Positions 16,425 to 24,661 of a DNA stretch of 64,000 nt are shown one piece after another (the stretch's first letter is position 1; the number at the start of each line of letters is the position of its first letter). The notes beneath the pieces are model-generated. The model did not search any database. It saw nothing but the letters and a program-made list of their open reading frames with translations, and was not told where the DNA came from. The DNA is taken from positions 1 through 64,000 of the forward strand of contig CAITTG010000097.1 of NCBI GenBank assembly GCA_903895255.1, in the 5' to 3' direction. This stretch comes from an uncultured Verrucomicrobia subdivision 3 bacterium (GTDB lineage: Bacteria > Verrucomicrobiota > Verrucomicrobiia > Limisphaerales > UBA11358). A program made the translations under genes and the position numbers.

Positions 16425-17756
16425 TCAGGCTTCAACTTCGCTGGCGCTGATGTCAATGCGCCGGCCGGCGGCGATGGCCTCGTTGGCCTTGTGAATGACG
16501 TATTCGCTGCGGAAAGCCTCGTCGGCCGGACAGTTTAGTTTGGCTTTGCCGCGAATGGCGTTGAAAAAGTTTTCCAAGTGCGGTTGATGGGGCTTTTTGT
16601 TGAATGACACCGGGATGTCAAAGGCCGCGAGTTGCGCGGTTTCGCGGACATCCACCTTGGTGTCGGCGGCGGGGGCGTAAGGGGCGGCTTGCGCCCGGAT
16701 GTAATTTTTGGAGATCAAGGCGTCCCAGGAGGGGGCGCGCGCCTCGCGGTAAATGGCGCTGAGCTTGGGATCCTCGGACATTTTGAGCGAGCCCTCGTCA
16801 CCCATGAACATTTCGAAGTAGCCGCCGCCGGCGCTGGTCGTGGTTTGCACCTGGTAAAAGGCGCGGGCGACACCATCCGGGAACGGATATTCGTAAATCA
16901 CCATGGCATTATCGTACCACTCGTGGGTCTTGTAATAATCCACGCCACCGCTGGCCATCACCGACCGGGGCGAGATGCCAAACCACCAGTTGAAAATATC
17001 AATTTGATGCGCGCCGAGGTCGGAGAGCGGACCACCGCCGAGGCCTTTGAACCAGCGCCAGTTGCGGAACTGGTGCATGTCCTTGTAACCGTATTTGGCA
17101 AGGGTCCCGGGCGGGATGACGGCTTTTTTGGGCCAGCCGAAATCCTCGGCCACGGCGCGGTTCCATTGCGCCTGGGCGGCGGTGAGGCGGCCGCAAATTT
17201 TGGCCTCGTGCAACAAGCGGCTGAGGGCGAAGAGATAGCGGGGATTGCTCCGGCGCTGGTGCCCGATCTGCAGTAATTTGCCCGTGGACCGCATGGTCTG
17301 GACCATGGAGCGCGCGCCCTCGATGGTGTTGGACATCATCTTTTCGCAGTACACGTTCACGCCGGCATTGAGGCAGGCGTTGGTGACCGGTGCGTGCCAG
17401 AAATCAGGGCAGGCCACGACCACGGCCTGCAAATCCTTTTCGCCGGCGAGCAGGTCCTCGTAATTCTCGTAAGTCCGGACCTCCACCCCCATTTTTTTGA
17501 GATATTTCTCCGCGTAGGTGCGGGCGTAATCCCAGATATCCACGACCGCCACGAGCTGGATGCCCTCGATGATGAGCAGGGATTCGAGGAGCACGCGGCC
17601 TTGGGCGCCGAAGCCAACGAGCGCGACGTTCAGTTTTTTGCCCGGGGCCGGGTCGATTTGGGCCAGCGCGCGGGTGCCACCGGCCAGCAACAAACCCGCG
17701 CCAGCCGCCGCGGTGGTGCGCATGAAATCCCGGCGGGTGATGGAGTTGGTTACCAT
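16425..17756 (-). CDS. Gfo/Idh/MocA family oxidoreductase, Tat-exported
   Basis: A 443-residue NAD(P)-dependent oxidoreductase. The twin-arginine signal ITRRDFMRTTAAAGAGLLLAG precedes a Rossmann fold with VALVGFGAQGRVLL. The usual EKP motif is changed to YCEKMMSN, and GHQRRSNPRY plus the ending LENFFNAIRGKAKLNCPADEA are typical of the C-terminal domain. Such proteins are exported folded with cofactor and oxidise sugars or polyols. The frame opens at 17771, but the ATG at 17756, which leaves MVTNSITRRDF, overlaps the DoxX-like stop by only 7 bp and is preferred. It shares the operon with a second Gfo/Idh protein, a transporter and a sugar isomerase. Confidence 0.9.
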   Translation of the reverse strand: MVTNSITRRDFMRTTAAAGAGLLLAGGTRALAQIDPAPGKKLNVALVGFGAQGRVLLESLLIIEGIQLVAVVDIWDYARTYAEKYLKKMGVEVRTYENYEDLLAGEKDLQAVVVACPDFWHAPVTNACLNAGVNVYCEKMMSNTIEGARSMVQTMRSTGKLLQIGHQRRSNPRYLFALSRLLHEAKICGRLTAAQAQWNRAVAEDFGWPKKAVIPPGTLAKYGYKDMHQFRNWRWFKGLGGGPLSDLGAHQIDIFNWWFGISPRSVMASGGVDYYKTHEWYDNAMVIYEYPFPDGVARAFYQVQTTTSAGGGYFEMFMGDEGSLKMSEDPKLSAIYREARAPSWDALISKNYIRAQAAPYAPAADTKVDVRETAQLAAFDIPVSFNKKPHQPHLENFFNAIRGKAKLNCPADEAFRSEYVIHKANEAIAAGRRIDISASEVEA

Positions 17757-18289
17757 TTTTTCAAAAGGCAAAGGCGGTTGTTCTTCGCGAGGACCAGGGC
17801 CAGGGCCACCAAGCCCACGTGGATGCCCAGCCAGGAAATGCCGTCATCCTGGCGGATTAACAGCAGCCCGACCATGAGCGCGGAGTAAATGATGCCCTGG
17901 AGAAACAGCGAGAGCCGCGTGCCAATCCCGAGCAGCAGCATCGCACCGGTGATGACCAAAGCCGGCCCCAGCAGGACGTCAAACTGATGCAGCGCAAAGT
18001 GCGGCAGCAGCGGTTCGCTGGCGAATTTATCTTTTAGCGGCGCGGGGATGCCGGAATAATTGGTGAGGGCATAATATTTGACCTTCACATCCACCATCGC
18101 GCCACTGGGATCCTCCAGACCGGTGACCGGGTCAATCAAGGGTTTTTGAATAGTGTTGTAAGCGGAGTATTTCTCCACGCCGGCCAGCAGCGCGCGCAAT
18201 CCGAGCCACAGCCGCAACACCAGAAACGCGAGGGTGTATTCGCAATTATCACCGCCGCCCGATTCTTCCCTGCCATTCGATGCTTGCAT
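17750..18289 (-). CDS. DoxX-like membrane protein
   Basis: A 179-residue protein with four predicted membrane helices: AFLVLRLWLGLRALLAGVEKY, HQFDVLLGPALVITGAMLLLG, LFLQGIIYSALMVGLLLI and WLGIHVGLVALALVLA. The GVEKY after helix 1 is the usual DoxX-type motif, followed by a roughly 60-residue hydrophilic loop. Members of the family are placed in respiratory quinol and thiosulfate oxidation or redox-linked membrane complexes. Its place between a sugar transporter and a Tat oxidoreductase suggests that it could feed electrons from the exported oxidoreductase to the quinone pool; this is inference. Confidence 0.75.
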   Translation of the reverse strand: MQASNGREESGGGDNCEYTLAFLVLRLWLGLRALLAGVEKYSAYNTIQKPLIDPVTGLEDPSGAMVDVKVKYYALTNYSGIPAPLKDKFASEPLLPHFALHQFDVLLGPALVITGAMLLLGIGTRLSLFLQGIIYSALMVGLLLIRQDDGISWLGIHVGLVALALVLAKNNRLCLLKKW

Positions 18290-18336
18290 AAAATTTTGAC
18301 GATAAATCTAAAGAATAATTCAGTGGTTTGGCACGA

Positions 18337-19905
18337 TTATTTTACGCTATTTTTTGCCGGTCTGCCCAGGGAAACCGCCTGATAGCCCCCCCGCGCTTTG
18401 AAAAACAACAGCAACGCCAGATAGCACGCGAAGGTGAAGGCCGGGAAAACGGCCATTTTCCCCAGCGCGCTGAATTGTCCCGCCGTGGCGGCATCATGCA
18501 GGGCGGTTTGCCCGGCGGCATCGGTGATGGCCGCGCTCTTCACCGGATCAATCGCCCGGTACGCCCCGAGCAAGTAGTGCTTTTCCGAGGTGACAGACTG
18601 GTAAAGCGCGGGGCTGGTTACGGCTAATTGCTGGGTGGAGGAAGTTTCCTGCATGTAACCGAGGAAGGGTGTGCCGAGAATACCCACGGCCAGCATGCCA
18701 ATTCCGCCAATGGCATTCAACGTGAGCGTGCCCCCGCGCGGACATTGTTCAGAGGTCAGGCCCAGAATGGTCGGCCAGAAAAAGGTGATGCCCACGCCGA
18801 ACAGGGTGGCGGCGGCAAAAATCGTGCCGGTGCCCGCATGGGCCGTTTGGGAAAGGGCCAAAATCCCCAACGCCGCGAGCCCCGAACACGCCGCCAGCAA
18901 ACCGACGGGTGAAAATTTGTGGATGAGGGGTCCGGCGCAAAAGCGCAAGACCAGCATGATGGCCGAGGTGTACACCAGCACCCAGGCGGGGTTGTAGCCG
19001 GCGGCTTTCATGGGGTCCTCCATGAGCGAGGTGATCCAGCCATTGGTGCCCAATTCGGTCGTGGCCTGCGGCATCATGATGATAATCAGAAAGGCGAGAA
19101 TGAACCGGCCAAAGGATTTGGTGACGATGGCGAAGGCGGCGACAACCAGGAAGGTGAGCCCGTAAACCGCAGCGTCGCTCCAGCCAAACACCTGGCCGAG
19201 TTGGGCAAACACCAGACCAAAGCCCACCAGCGCGCCAAACGCGCCCAATTCCTTGAGCATGGCGAGATAACTAATCCCCGCCTGCTCCCGCTCGCTCCTC
19301 GGGATTTTTGCCCCGAACAGAATGGCGGCGAAGGCCAGGGCCGGAATTAAAATCAAGCCCAGCGTGATGCGCCAGTCGGGATTGCTCGCCAGGGCAATGG
19401 AACAGAGCCCGCCCAACACCAGTCCACCCGGCCAGCCGGCATGGAGGCGGTTGAGCCACTTGGTCTTGTCCGTGTGGAACATCGTGGTGACAATCGGATT
19501 GGCGTAGGATTCCACGCTGCCGTTACCGAGGCCGAGAATGATGCTGCCCCAGTATAATAACGTGTAGCCATGCTTTTGCCCGGCCACCAGCGCCTCGCCC
19601 GTCAAGCCATGGACCGCGCTGTAAGCCGCAAACGCGAGCAGGGTGTATAAGATATAACTCGCAAACGAGAAGGCCATCGCCACCTTGTAGCCGATCCGGT
19701 CAATAAAGAGGCTGAACAGGATGATGCTCACCCCGAAAGGCCAGATGCCCGCGCCCACCAGTTCGCCCACTTGCACCTTGTCCAGGCCGAAGTCGGTGAC
19801 AAACTGCCCGCCGCACAGGATGATGCGGCTGATAAAGGCATAGGACGTGGTGATGAGCGCGATGAAGCAGCCCCAAAACAGGATTTTATTCGGATGTTTA
19901 CTCAT
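18337..19905 (-). CDS. Major facilitator superfamily transporter
   Basis: A 522-residue MFS permease with about 12 membrane helices. The cytoplasmic loop between helices 2 and 3 reads FIDRIGYK, a variant of the G-x3-D-R-x-G-x-R motif A, and LGLGNGSVESYANP belongs to the fourth or fifth helix. It is longer than usual because of a soluble insert near 430-475 (SSTQQLAVTSPALYQSVTS..). The neighbours (two Gfo/Idh/MocA proteins, a DoxX-like protein and a sugar isomerase) point to uptake of a sugar or sugar derivative. No substrate motif can be read. Confidence 0.85.
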   Translation of the reverse strand: MSKHPNKILFWGCFIALITTSYAFISRIILCGGQFVTDFGLDKVQVGELVGAGIWPFGVSIILFSLFIDRIGYKVAMAFSFASYILYTLLAFAAYSAVHGLTGEALVAGQKHGYTLLYWGSIILGLGNGSVESYANPIVTTMFHTDKTKWLNRLHAGWPGGLVLGGLCSIALASNPDWRITLGLILIPALAFAAILFGAKIPRSEREQAGISYLAMLKELGAFGALVGFGLVFAQLGQVFGWSDAAVYGLTFLVVAAFAIVTKSFGRFILAFLIIIMMPQATTELGTNGWITSLMEDPMKAAGYNPAWVLVYTSAIMLVLRFCAGPLIHKFSPVGLLAACSGLAALGILALSQTAHAGTGTIFAAATLFGVGITFFWPTILGLTSEQCPRGGTLTLNAIGGIGMLAVGILGTPFLGYMQETSSTQQLAVTSPALYQSVTSEKHYLLGAYRAIDPVKSAAITDAAGQTALHDAATAGQFSALGKMAVFPAFTFACYLALLLFFKARGGYQAVSLGRPAKNSVK

Positions 19906-19937
19906 AATTTATTGCTGATTCTATTTGCGTAACGACA

Positions 19938-19985
19938 GCTCCCGAACGATGCCAGGCTGCCCGGGAGCGCCAGCGAGGAGCTGGC
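19938..19985. promoter_or_regulatory. Paired hairpins between the oxidoreductase and the transporter
   Basis: In the 111-bp gap between the two genes there are two hairpins head to tail: 19938-19968 (GCTCCCG/CGGGAGC, 17-nt loop) and 19969-19985 (GCCAGC, GAGGA, GCTGGC). No T-run follows on either strand. On the transcript they might limit read-through or protect an mRNA end, setting the relative amounts of the two products. Confidence 0.4.
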
Positions 19986-20016
19986 CCAGGCTGACCGTTG
20001 GGTGCCAGCACCTGAC

Positions 20017-21507
20017 TCAAACCCACCCGGTGCGGTTCGTGCGGCGGATGAATTGGGCCGCCTCGGGCACGTTGGTGACTTGCATGTTCGGTCCGTCCCA
20101 CTGCAACGTTTTTCCGGTGCGCAAGGCCACGCAGCCCAGCAGCATGATTTCCGCCAGCCGCCCGCCAATGTCGAAGCGGGAATAGCAATCCTGCGGCCGG
20201 CCCGACTTGATGGCCGCGAGCCATTCCTGATGGTGGCGGAAGTCCGCCGCGCCTTTAAAAGGATTCAAGGGGGTGCTTTGGGGAATCAACGCCACCGCCG
20301 GATGCTTTTTATAATGTGTATATTTGGTCTCGCCCTTCAACTTGATAAAAAACTCGGTGCCGTAGTCGTCCGGGGAAAAGAGCGTGCCTTCGTCGCCGAT
20401 CAACAGGCAACCACTGCCGGGGACCTCGCCGCGAAAGGCCACGAGATCGGCGGTGAGTTCCACGGGCGGCTTGTTCGAGCCATCGTGCCCGCCGCGGGTG
20501 CCCGCCTGAGGCTGGCCGCCGTCGTACCACCACAGGGTGCAGGGGTCAAAGGTCCGGGTGTCATGATGATGAAAGAGCGAGGGATGCGCCGCCGGCTGGG
20601 AAAACTTGCGCTTGGGAAATTCAAAGCGAATTTTCGAACTCAGGGGATAGGTTTCCACCGCCAGACCGGAGGTGGTCGCCGCAATTTCCGTGGGATAGCC
20701 CAGATGCAACCCGCGGAAGGAGAGATTGACGGTGTGGCAGGCCATGTCGCCCAGCGCGCCGGTGCCAAAGTCCACCCAACCGCGCCAGTTAAAGGGATCA
20801 TAAACCCCCTTTTTGTAGGGACGCACCGGGGCCGGTCCCAGCCACAAATCCCAGTCCAAACCATCCGGGATGGGGTCGGCACCGGCCGGCCGTTCAATCC
20901 CCTGGGTCGGCCAGATGGGCCGGTTGGTCCAGATATGCACTTCCTTGACCTGGCCGATGATACCCGCCTGGATGACATCCACGCCCCGGCGCAGACCGTC
21001 CTCGGCGCTGCCTTGATTGCCCATCTGGGTGACGAGGCCGCGGTCCACTGCCAGGGTGCGCAACTGCCGGGCCTCCCAAATGGTCTGGCACAGGGGTTTT
21101 TGGCAATACACCGGTTTGCCGAGGTTCATCGCGGCGGAGGCGGCGATGGCGTGAAAATGGTCGGGAGTGGCCACATCCACGGCGTCGATGCTCTTGCCCA
21201 CCTCGTCGAGCATGTGCTGGTAATTCTGATAGAATTTGGCGTCCGGATATTTTTCGAGCTGCTTGGCGGCGTTATTGCGGTCGGCATCGCAGAGGGCGAA
21301 AATATTATCGGTCTCCGCGCAGCAGTCGGTGTCGCTCGCGCCCTTGCCGCCGGCGCCGATGACGGCGATGTTCAATTTGCTGTTCAGGTTCTGGCCGCGC
21401 ACCAGGGCGGGAAAGCCCAGGGTGATGGCCCCGGCGGCCAGGGCGGTGGTCTGGAGAAATTGGCGGCGGGACTGGCCGATGCGGGCGGATTGAATGGTCG
21501 GTTTCAT
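20017..21507 (-). CDS. Gfo/Idh/MocA family oxidoreductase, Tat-exported
   Basis: A 496-residue dehydrogenase with the Tat signal IGQSRRQFLQTTALAAGA at residues 11-28. The dinucleotide-binding motif is IAVIGAGGKGAS; VATPDHFHAIAA and VYCQKPLCQTIWEA follow, the last in place of the usual CEKP. The C-terminal domain carries GTGALGDMACHTVNLSF, the family's conserved substrate-site region, and LIGDEGTLF. It is longer than the second Gfo/Idh protein by about 50 residues and diverges enough to be a paralogue rather than a recent duplicate. It is the first gene of the minus-strand series and faces the sugar isomerase gene across a 192-bp divergent region. Confidence 0.92.
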   Translation of the reverse strand: MKPTIQSARIGQSRRQFLQTTALAAGAITLGFPALVRGQNLNSKLNIAVIGAGGKGASDTDCCAETDNIFALCDADRNNAAKQLEKYPDAKFYQNYQHMLDEVGKSIDAVDVATPDHFHAIAASAAMNLGKPVYCQKPLCQTIWEARQLRTLAVDRGLVTQMGNQGSAEDGLRRGVDVIQAGIIGQVKEVHIWTNRPIWPTQGIERPAGADPIPDGLDWDLWLGPAPVRPYKKGVYDPFNWRGWVDFGTGALGDMACHTVNLSFRGLHLGYPTEIAATTSGLAVETYPLSSKIRFEFPKRKFSQPAAHPSLFHHHDTRTFDPCTLWWYDGGQPQAGTRGGHDGSNKPPVELTADLVAFRGEVPGSGCLLIGDEGTLFSPDDYGTEFFIKLKGETKYTHYKKHPAVALIPQSTPLNPFKGAADFRHHQEWLAAIKSGRPQDCYSRFDIGGRLAEIMLLGCVALRTGKTLQWDGPNMQVTNVPEAAQFIRRTNRTGWV

Positions 21508-21596
21508 CGCTGGTTGTGGCTGTTAAGTCGCTTTATATGATAGGAACAATTTAATGCATGCCCGAAAACGGGCCGCTTGTCACGTCAACTTTTTCA

Positions 21597-21627
21597 AAGT
21601 GACTGACATTAATTTCAAATGTCACTT
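21597..21627. promoter_or_regulatory. Candidate operator in the divergent region
   Basis: A perfect 7-bp inverted repeat, TGACATT (21604-21610) and AATGTCA (21618-21624), has a 7-bp spacer. It is flanked by AAGTGAC on the left and ..CACTT on the right, giving a second, offset dyad. The symmetry and its place between two divergent sugar-metabolism genes fit a dimeric repressor site. No regulator gene is nearby. Confidence 0.45.
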
Positions 21628-21632
21628 GTCCA

Positions 21633-21686
21633 TTGACAACCGGCGGCAAAAAGCCAAGGATTTTGCCGCTCAATATTCATTGTCAA
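21633..21686 (+). promoter_or_regulatory. Strong structured leader upstream of the sugar isomerase gene
   Basis: A perfect 9-bp stem (GCGGCAAAA 21643-21651, TTTTGCCGC 21661-21669; loop AGCCAAGGA) sits inside an outer inverted repeat TTGACAA (21633-21639) and TTGTCAA (21680-21686). The outer right arm ends 13 bp before the ATG. The structure could control translation or act as an RNA-level switch. The left arm also contains a TTGACA -35-like word, but no matching -10 is visible. Confidence 0.45.
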
Positions 21687-21699
21687 CCAACCATTGTTT

Positions 21700-22740
21700 A
21701 TGCCCAGAAATGTCACCCTGTTCACCGGCCAGTGGGCCGATCTCTCCCTCGCTGAACTCGCCCCCCGGGTCAAGGCCATGGGCTATGATGGCGTGGAACT
21801 CGCCTGCTGGGGCGATCATTTCGAAGTGGATCGCGCACTCGCCGAGCCTGGTTACATCGCCGGGAAATGGGCGCTGCTCGCCCAGCACGGACTCACCTGC
21901 CACGCCATTTCGACGCATCTCGTCGGGCAGGCGGTGTGTGATTTGATTGATGAACGCCACCAGGCCATTTTGCCAGCCGATGTCTGGGGGGACGGCCAGG
22001 CCGAGGGGGTGCGCCAGCGCGCCGCCGAAAAGGTGAAGGCCACGGCCCGCGCGGCGCGGAAATTTTTCAATGCCCGGCCGGGACGCGCCCCGGGTGACAC
22101 GACCCCGGCGGTGGTGAACGGTTTCACCGGCTCCTCCATCTGGCACGCCCTCTATGCCTTTCCGCCAACGAGCCAGGCATTTTTGGAACGCGGGTATGCG
22201 GACTTTGCCCAACGCTGGCTGCCCATCCTGGAGGTGTTTGCGGCCGAGAATGTGAATTTCGCCCTGGAAGTTCATCCGACGGAAATTGCCTTCGACATCG
22301 CCTCCGCCCGGCGGGCGCTGGCAGCGGTGGGGAATCATCCGCGCTTCGGTTTTAACTATGATCCTTCTCACCTGGGTTATCAAGGTGTGGACTATGTGAA
22401 GTTTATCCGTGAATTTCCGGACCGCATTTTCCACGCGCACATGAAGGATGTGTGGTGGGGTCATGGCGACGGCTCGGTGGGGGTCTTCGGTGGTCACACC
22501 GATTTTACCGATGCGCGCCGGTACTGGGACTTCCGTTCCCTGGGCCATGGGGATATCAATTTCGAAGAAATCATCGTGGCGCTGAATGACATCGGGTATC
22601 GCGGTCCGCTCTCGGTGGAGTGGGAGGACGGCCGCATGGACCGGGTGCATGGGGCCACGGAGTCCTGCGCGTTTGTGCGGCAACTGGATTTCACGCCCAA
22701 TGCCGCCGCCTTCGACGCGGCATTCGCGAAAAAGAAGTGA
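21700..22740 (+). CDS. Sugar phosphate isomerase/epimerase (xylose isomerase-like TIM barrel)
   Basis: A 346-residue TIM-barrel protein of the AP_endonuc_2 family. Metal-site residues can be placed in [27 protein letters not shown] (Glu), [13 protein letters not shown] (Asp, His), [11 protein letters not shown] (His) and LSVEWEDG (Glu). It would interconvert a keto or aldo sugar derivative in the cytosol, probably the product handled by the divergent Tat oxidoreductases and transporter. A TTG at 21694 is in frame, but the ATG at 21700 gives the cleaner start ([10 protein letters not shown]). The length is about 50 residues above the typical 280-300 because of an insert around 95-150. Confidence 0.88.
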   Translation: MPRNVTLFTGQWADLSLAELAPRVKAMGYDGVELACWGDHFEVDRALAEPGYIAGKWALLAQHGLTCHAISTHLVGQAVCDLIDERHQAILPADVWGDGQAEGVRQRAAEKVKATARAARKFFNARPGRAPGDTTPAVVNGFTGSSIWHALYAFPPTSQAFLERGYADFAQRWLPILEVFAAENVNFALEVHPTEIAFDIASARRALAAVGNHPRFGFNYDPSHLGYQGVDYVKFIREFPDRIFHAHMKDVWWGHGDGSVGVFGGHTDFTDARRYWDFRSLGHGDINFEEIIVALNDIGYRGPLSVEWEDGRMDRVHGATESCAFVRQLDFTPNAAAFDAAFAKKK

Positions 22741-22758
22741 CGCGAAAAGGCCGCCGGC

Positions 22759-24558
22759 TCAATGATATTCCTGCACCGTCTTGACCGCGTAGCCGCGTTC
22801 CTTCAGGGCGGCGATGCCCAAGGCGGCGGCCTTGGCCCCGCTTAGCGTCGTCATGATCGCCGTGCCCGTATAAACCGCGGTGGTGCGAATCTTGATTTCG
22901 TCCGCGCGCGGGCTCTGGCCGGCGGGGGTGTTGATGACGAGCTGGATTTCCTTGTTCTTCAAGAGGTCCACCACGTTGGGACGGCCCTCGGATAACTTCA
23001 GGACGCGCTGCACTTTCAAGCCCGCTTTTTCCAGCACCGTGGCGGTGCCCCCGGTGGCCACGAGTTCAAAGCCCAGGTCCGTAAATTGTCTGGCCACGGC
23101 GGCGACCTCGCCCTTGTGGTGATCGCTGACGCTAATGAACACCTTGCCACTCACCGGCAGGGGCGAATTGGCCGCCATTTGCGACTTGGCATACGCCACG
23201 CCGAGATCGGCATCCAGCCCCATGACCTCGCCGGTGGATCGCATTTCGGGTGAGAGCAGAATGTCCTGGCCGTGGAAGCGGTTGAAGGGGAAGACCGATT
23301 CCTTCACCGCCCAGTAATCCGGCCAGATTTCCTCGGTGAAACCAAGTTCCTTCAAGGTTTTGCCGGCCATGACCTTGGCTGCGAGCTTGGCCAACGGCAC
23401 ACCGATGGCCTTGCTGGAGAAGGGCACCGTGCGCGAGGCCCGGGGATTCACTTCCAGCACATAAACGGTTTCGCCTTTGACGGCGTATTGCAGGTTCATC
23501 AGACCGATGACCTTCAGTTCCCGCGCCATGGCGTGGGTGTATTTACGGATCGTCTCGATGACACTGTGCGTGAGCGTGTGCGGCGGCAGCACCATGGCGG
23601 CATCGCCGGAATGCACCCCGGCGAATTCGATGTGCTCAAGCATCCCGCCGATGACAATGGTGCCTTCTTGCGGATTCTTGAAGTGACCCACATCGGTGAT
23701 GCAGTCCACATCCACCTCGGTGGCATCTTCGAGGAATTTATCCACCAGCACCGGCCGCTCCGGTGAAGCTTCCACCGCAAAACGCATGTAGTGTGAAAGT
23801 TCCGCATCCGAATAAACAATCTGCATGGCCCGGCCGCCCAGCACGAAGCTCGGCCGCACCAGCACGGGATAGCCCAGCCGCTTGGAGGCGACCAGCGCCT
23901 CGGCCTCGTTGGTGGCCAGGCCGTTGGGGGGCTGCGGTATGTTCAGCTTGTTGAGCATGGCCGCGAACAGCTTGCGGTCCTCGGCGATCTCAATGCTTTG
24001 CGGCGAGGTGCCGATGATGTTGACCCCGTTTTTTTGCAGGGCCAGGGCGAGGTTCAGCGGTGTCTGCCCGCCGAACTGGGCGATGGCCCCCCAGCATTGC
24101 TCGCGCTCGTAAATGTGCAGCACATCCTCCAAGGTCAATGGCTCAAAAAACAGCTTGTCGCTGGTGTCGTAATCCGTGGAAACCGTCTCCGGATTGGAAT
24201 TCACCATGATGGTCTCGAAGCCATCCTCCTTGAGCGCAAAGGCGGCGTGGACGCAGCAATAATCAAATTCAATCCCCTGACCGATCCGGTTGGGTCCGCC
24301 GCCCAGAATCATGACCTTTTTGGCGGTATTGCCCTTCACCTCGTCATCGCCCCGGTCGTAGGTGGAATAATAATAGGGGGTGTACGCTTCGAACTCGGCG
24401 GCGCAGGTGTCCACCAGGCGGTAACTGGGAATGAGGCCGAGGCGCTTGCGCTCGGCGCGGACGGCATCCTCGGTTTGACCGGTTAAATGGGCGATTTGCC
24501 GGTCGGAGAATCCGAGCGACTTGGCCTTGGCCAGTTTTTCAGCAGTGAGTGGTGGCAT
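22759..24558 (-). CDS. carB2: Carbamoyl-phosphate synthase large subunit, C-terminal half (split type)
   Basis: A 599-residue protein equal to the second half of CarB (E. coli CarB is about 1,070). Residues 1-65 match the end of the oligomerisation domain (AKSLGFSDRQIAHLTGQTEDAVR). The second ATP-grasp unit follows, with MILGGGPNRIGQGIEFDYCCVHA, MVNSNPETVSTDYDTSD, GGQTPLNLAL, VLVRPSFVLGGRAMQIVY and LEVNPRASRTVPFSSKA. The MGS allosteric domain (VFISVSDHHKGE, LGFELVATGGTATVLEKAG) ends it. The N-half is not adjacent, so this is a split carB as in some archaea and Aquifex. The frame runs to a TTG at 24624; the ATG at 24558 (MPPLTAEKL) is preferred. It serves pyrimidine and arginine synthesis. Confidence 0.92.
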   Translation of the reverse strand: MPPLTAEKLAKAKSLGFSDRQIAHLTGQTEDAVRAERKRLGLIPSYRLVDTCAAEFEAYTPYYYSTYDRGDDEVKGNTAKKVMILGGGPNRIGQGIEFDYCCVHAAFALKEDGFETIMVNSNPETVSTDYDTSDKLFFEPLTLEDVLHIYEREQCWGAIAQFGGQTPLNLALALQKNGVNIIGTSPQSIEIAEDRKLFAAMLNKLNIPQPPNGLATNEAEALVASKRLGYPVLVRPSFVLGGRAMQIVYSDAELSHYMRFAVEASPERPVLVDKFLEDATEVDVDCITDVGHFKNPQEGTIVIGGMLEHIEFAGVHSGDAAMVLPPHTLTHSVIETIRKYTHAMARELKVIGLMNLQYAVKGETVYVLEVNPRASRTVPFSSKAIGVPLAKLAAKVMAGKTLKELGFTEEIWPDYWAVKESVFPFNRFHGQDILLSPEMRSTGEVMGLDADLGVAYAKSQMAANSPLPVSGKVFISVSDHHKGEVAAVARQFTDLGFELVATGGTATVLEKAGLKVQRVLKLSEGRPNVVDLLKNKEIQLVINTPAGQSPRADEIKIRTTAVYTGTAIMTTLSGAKAAALGIAALKERGYAVKTVQEYH

Positions 24559-24661
24559 CAGAGCAATCAGGTTGAAGATAGTAAGCCGAAAATCCGCCGC
24601 CCTGTCCAGCCGTTCTTGAATCAACTTGCCCCCTGGCCCGGCATGGTTTAGATAACCTTTA

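Noticed and set aside
20002-21540. 512-codon frame opposite the Tat oxidoreductase
   Set aside because: The minus frame has a Tat signal and Rossmann motif; the plus frame shows none.
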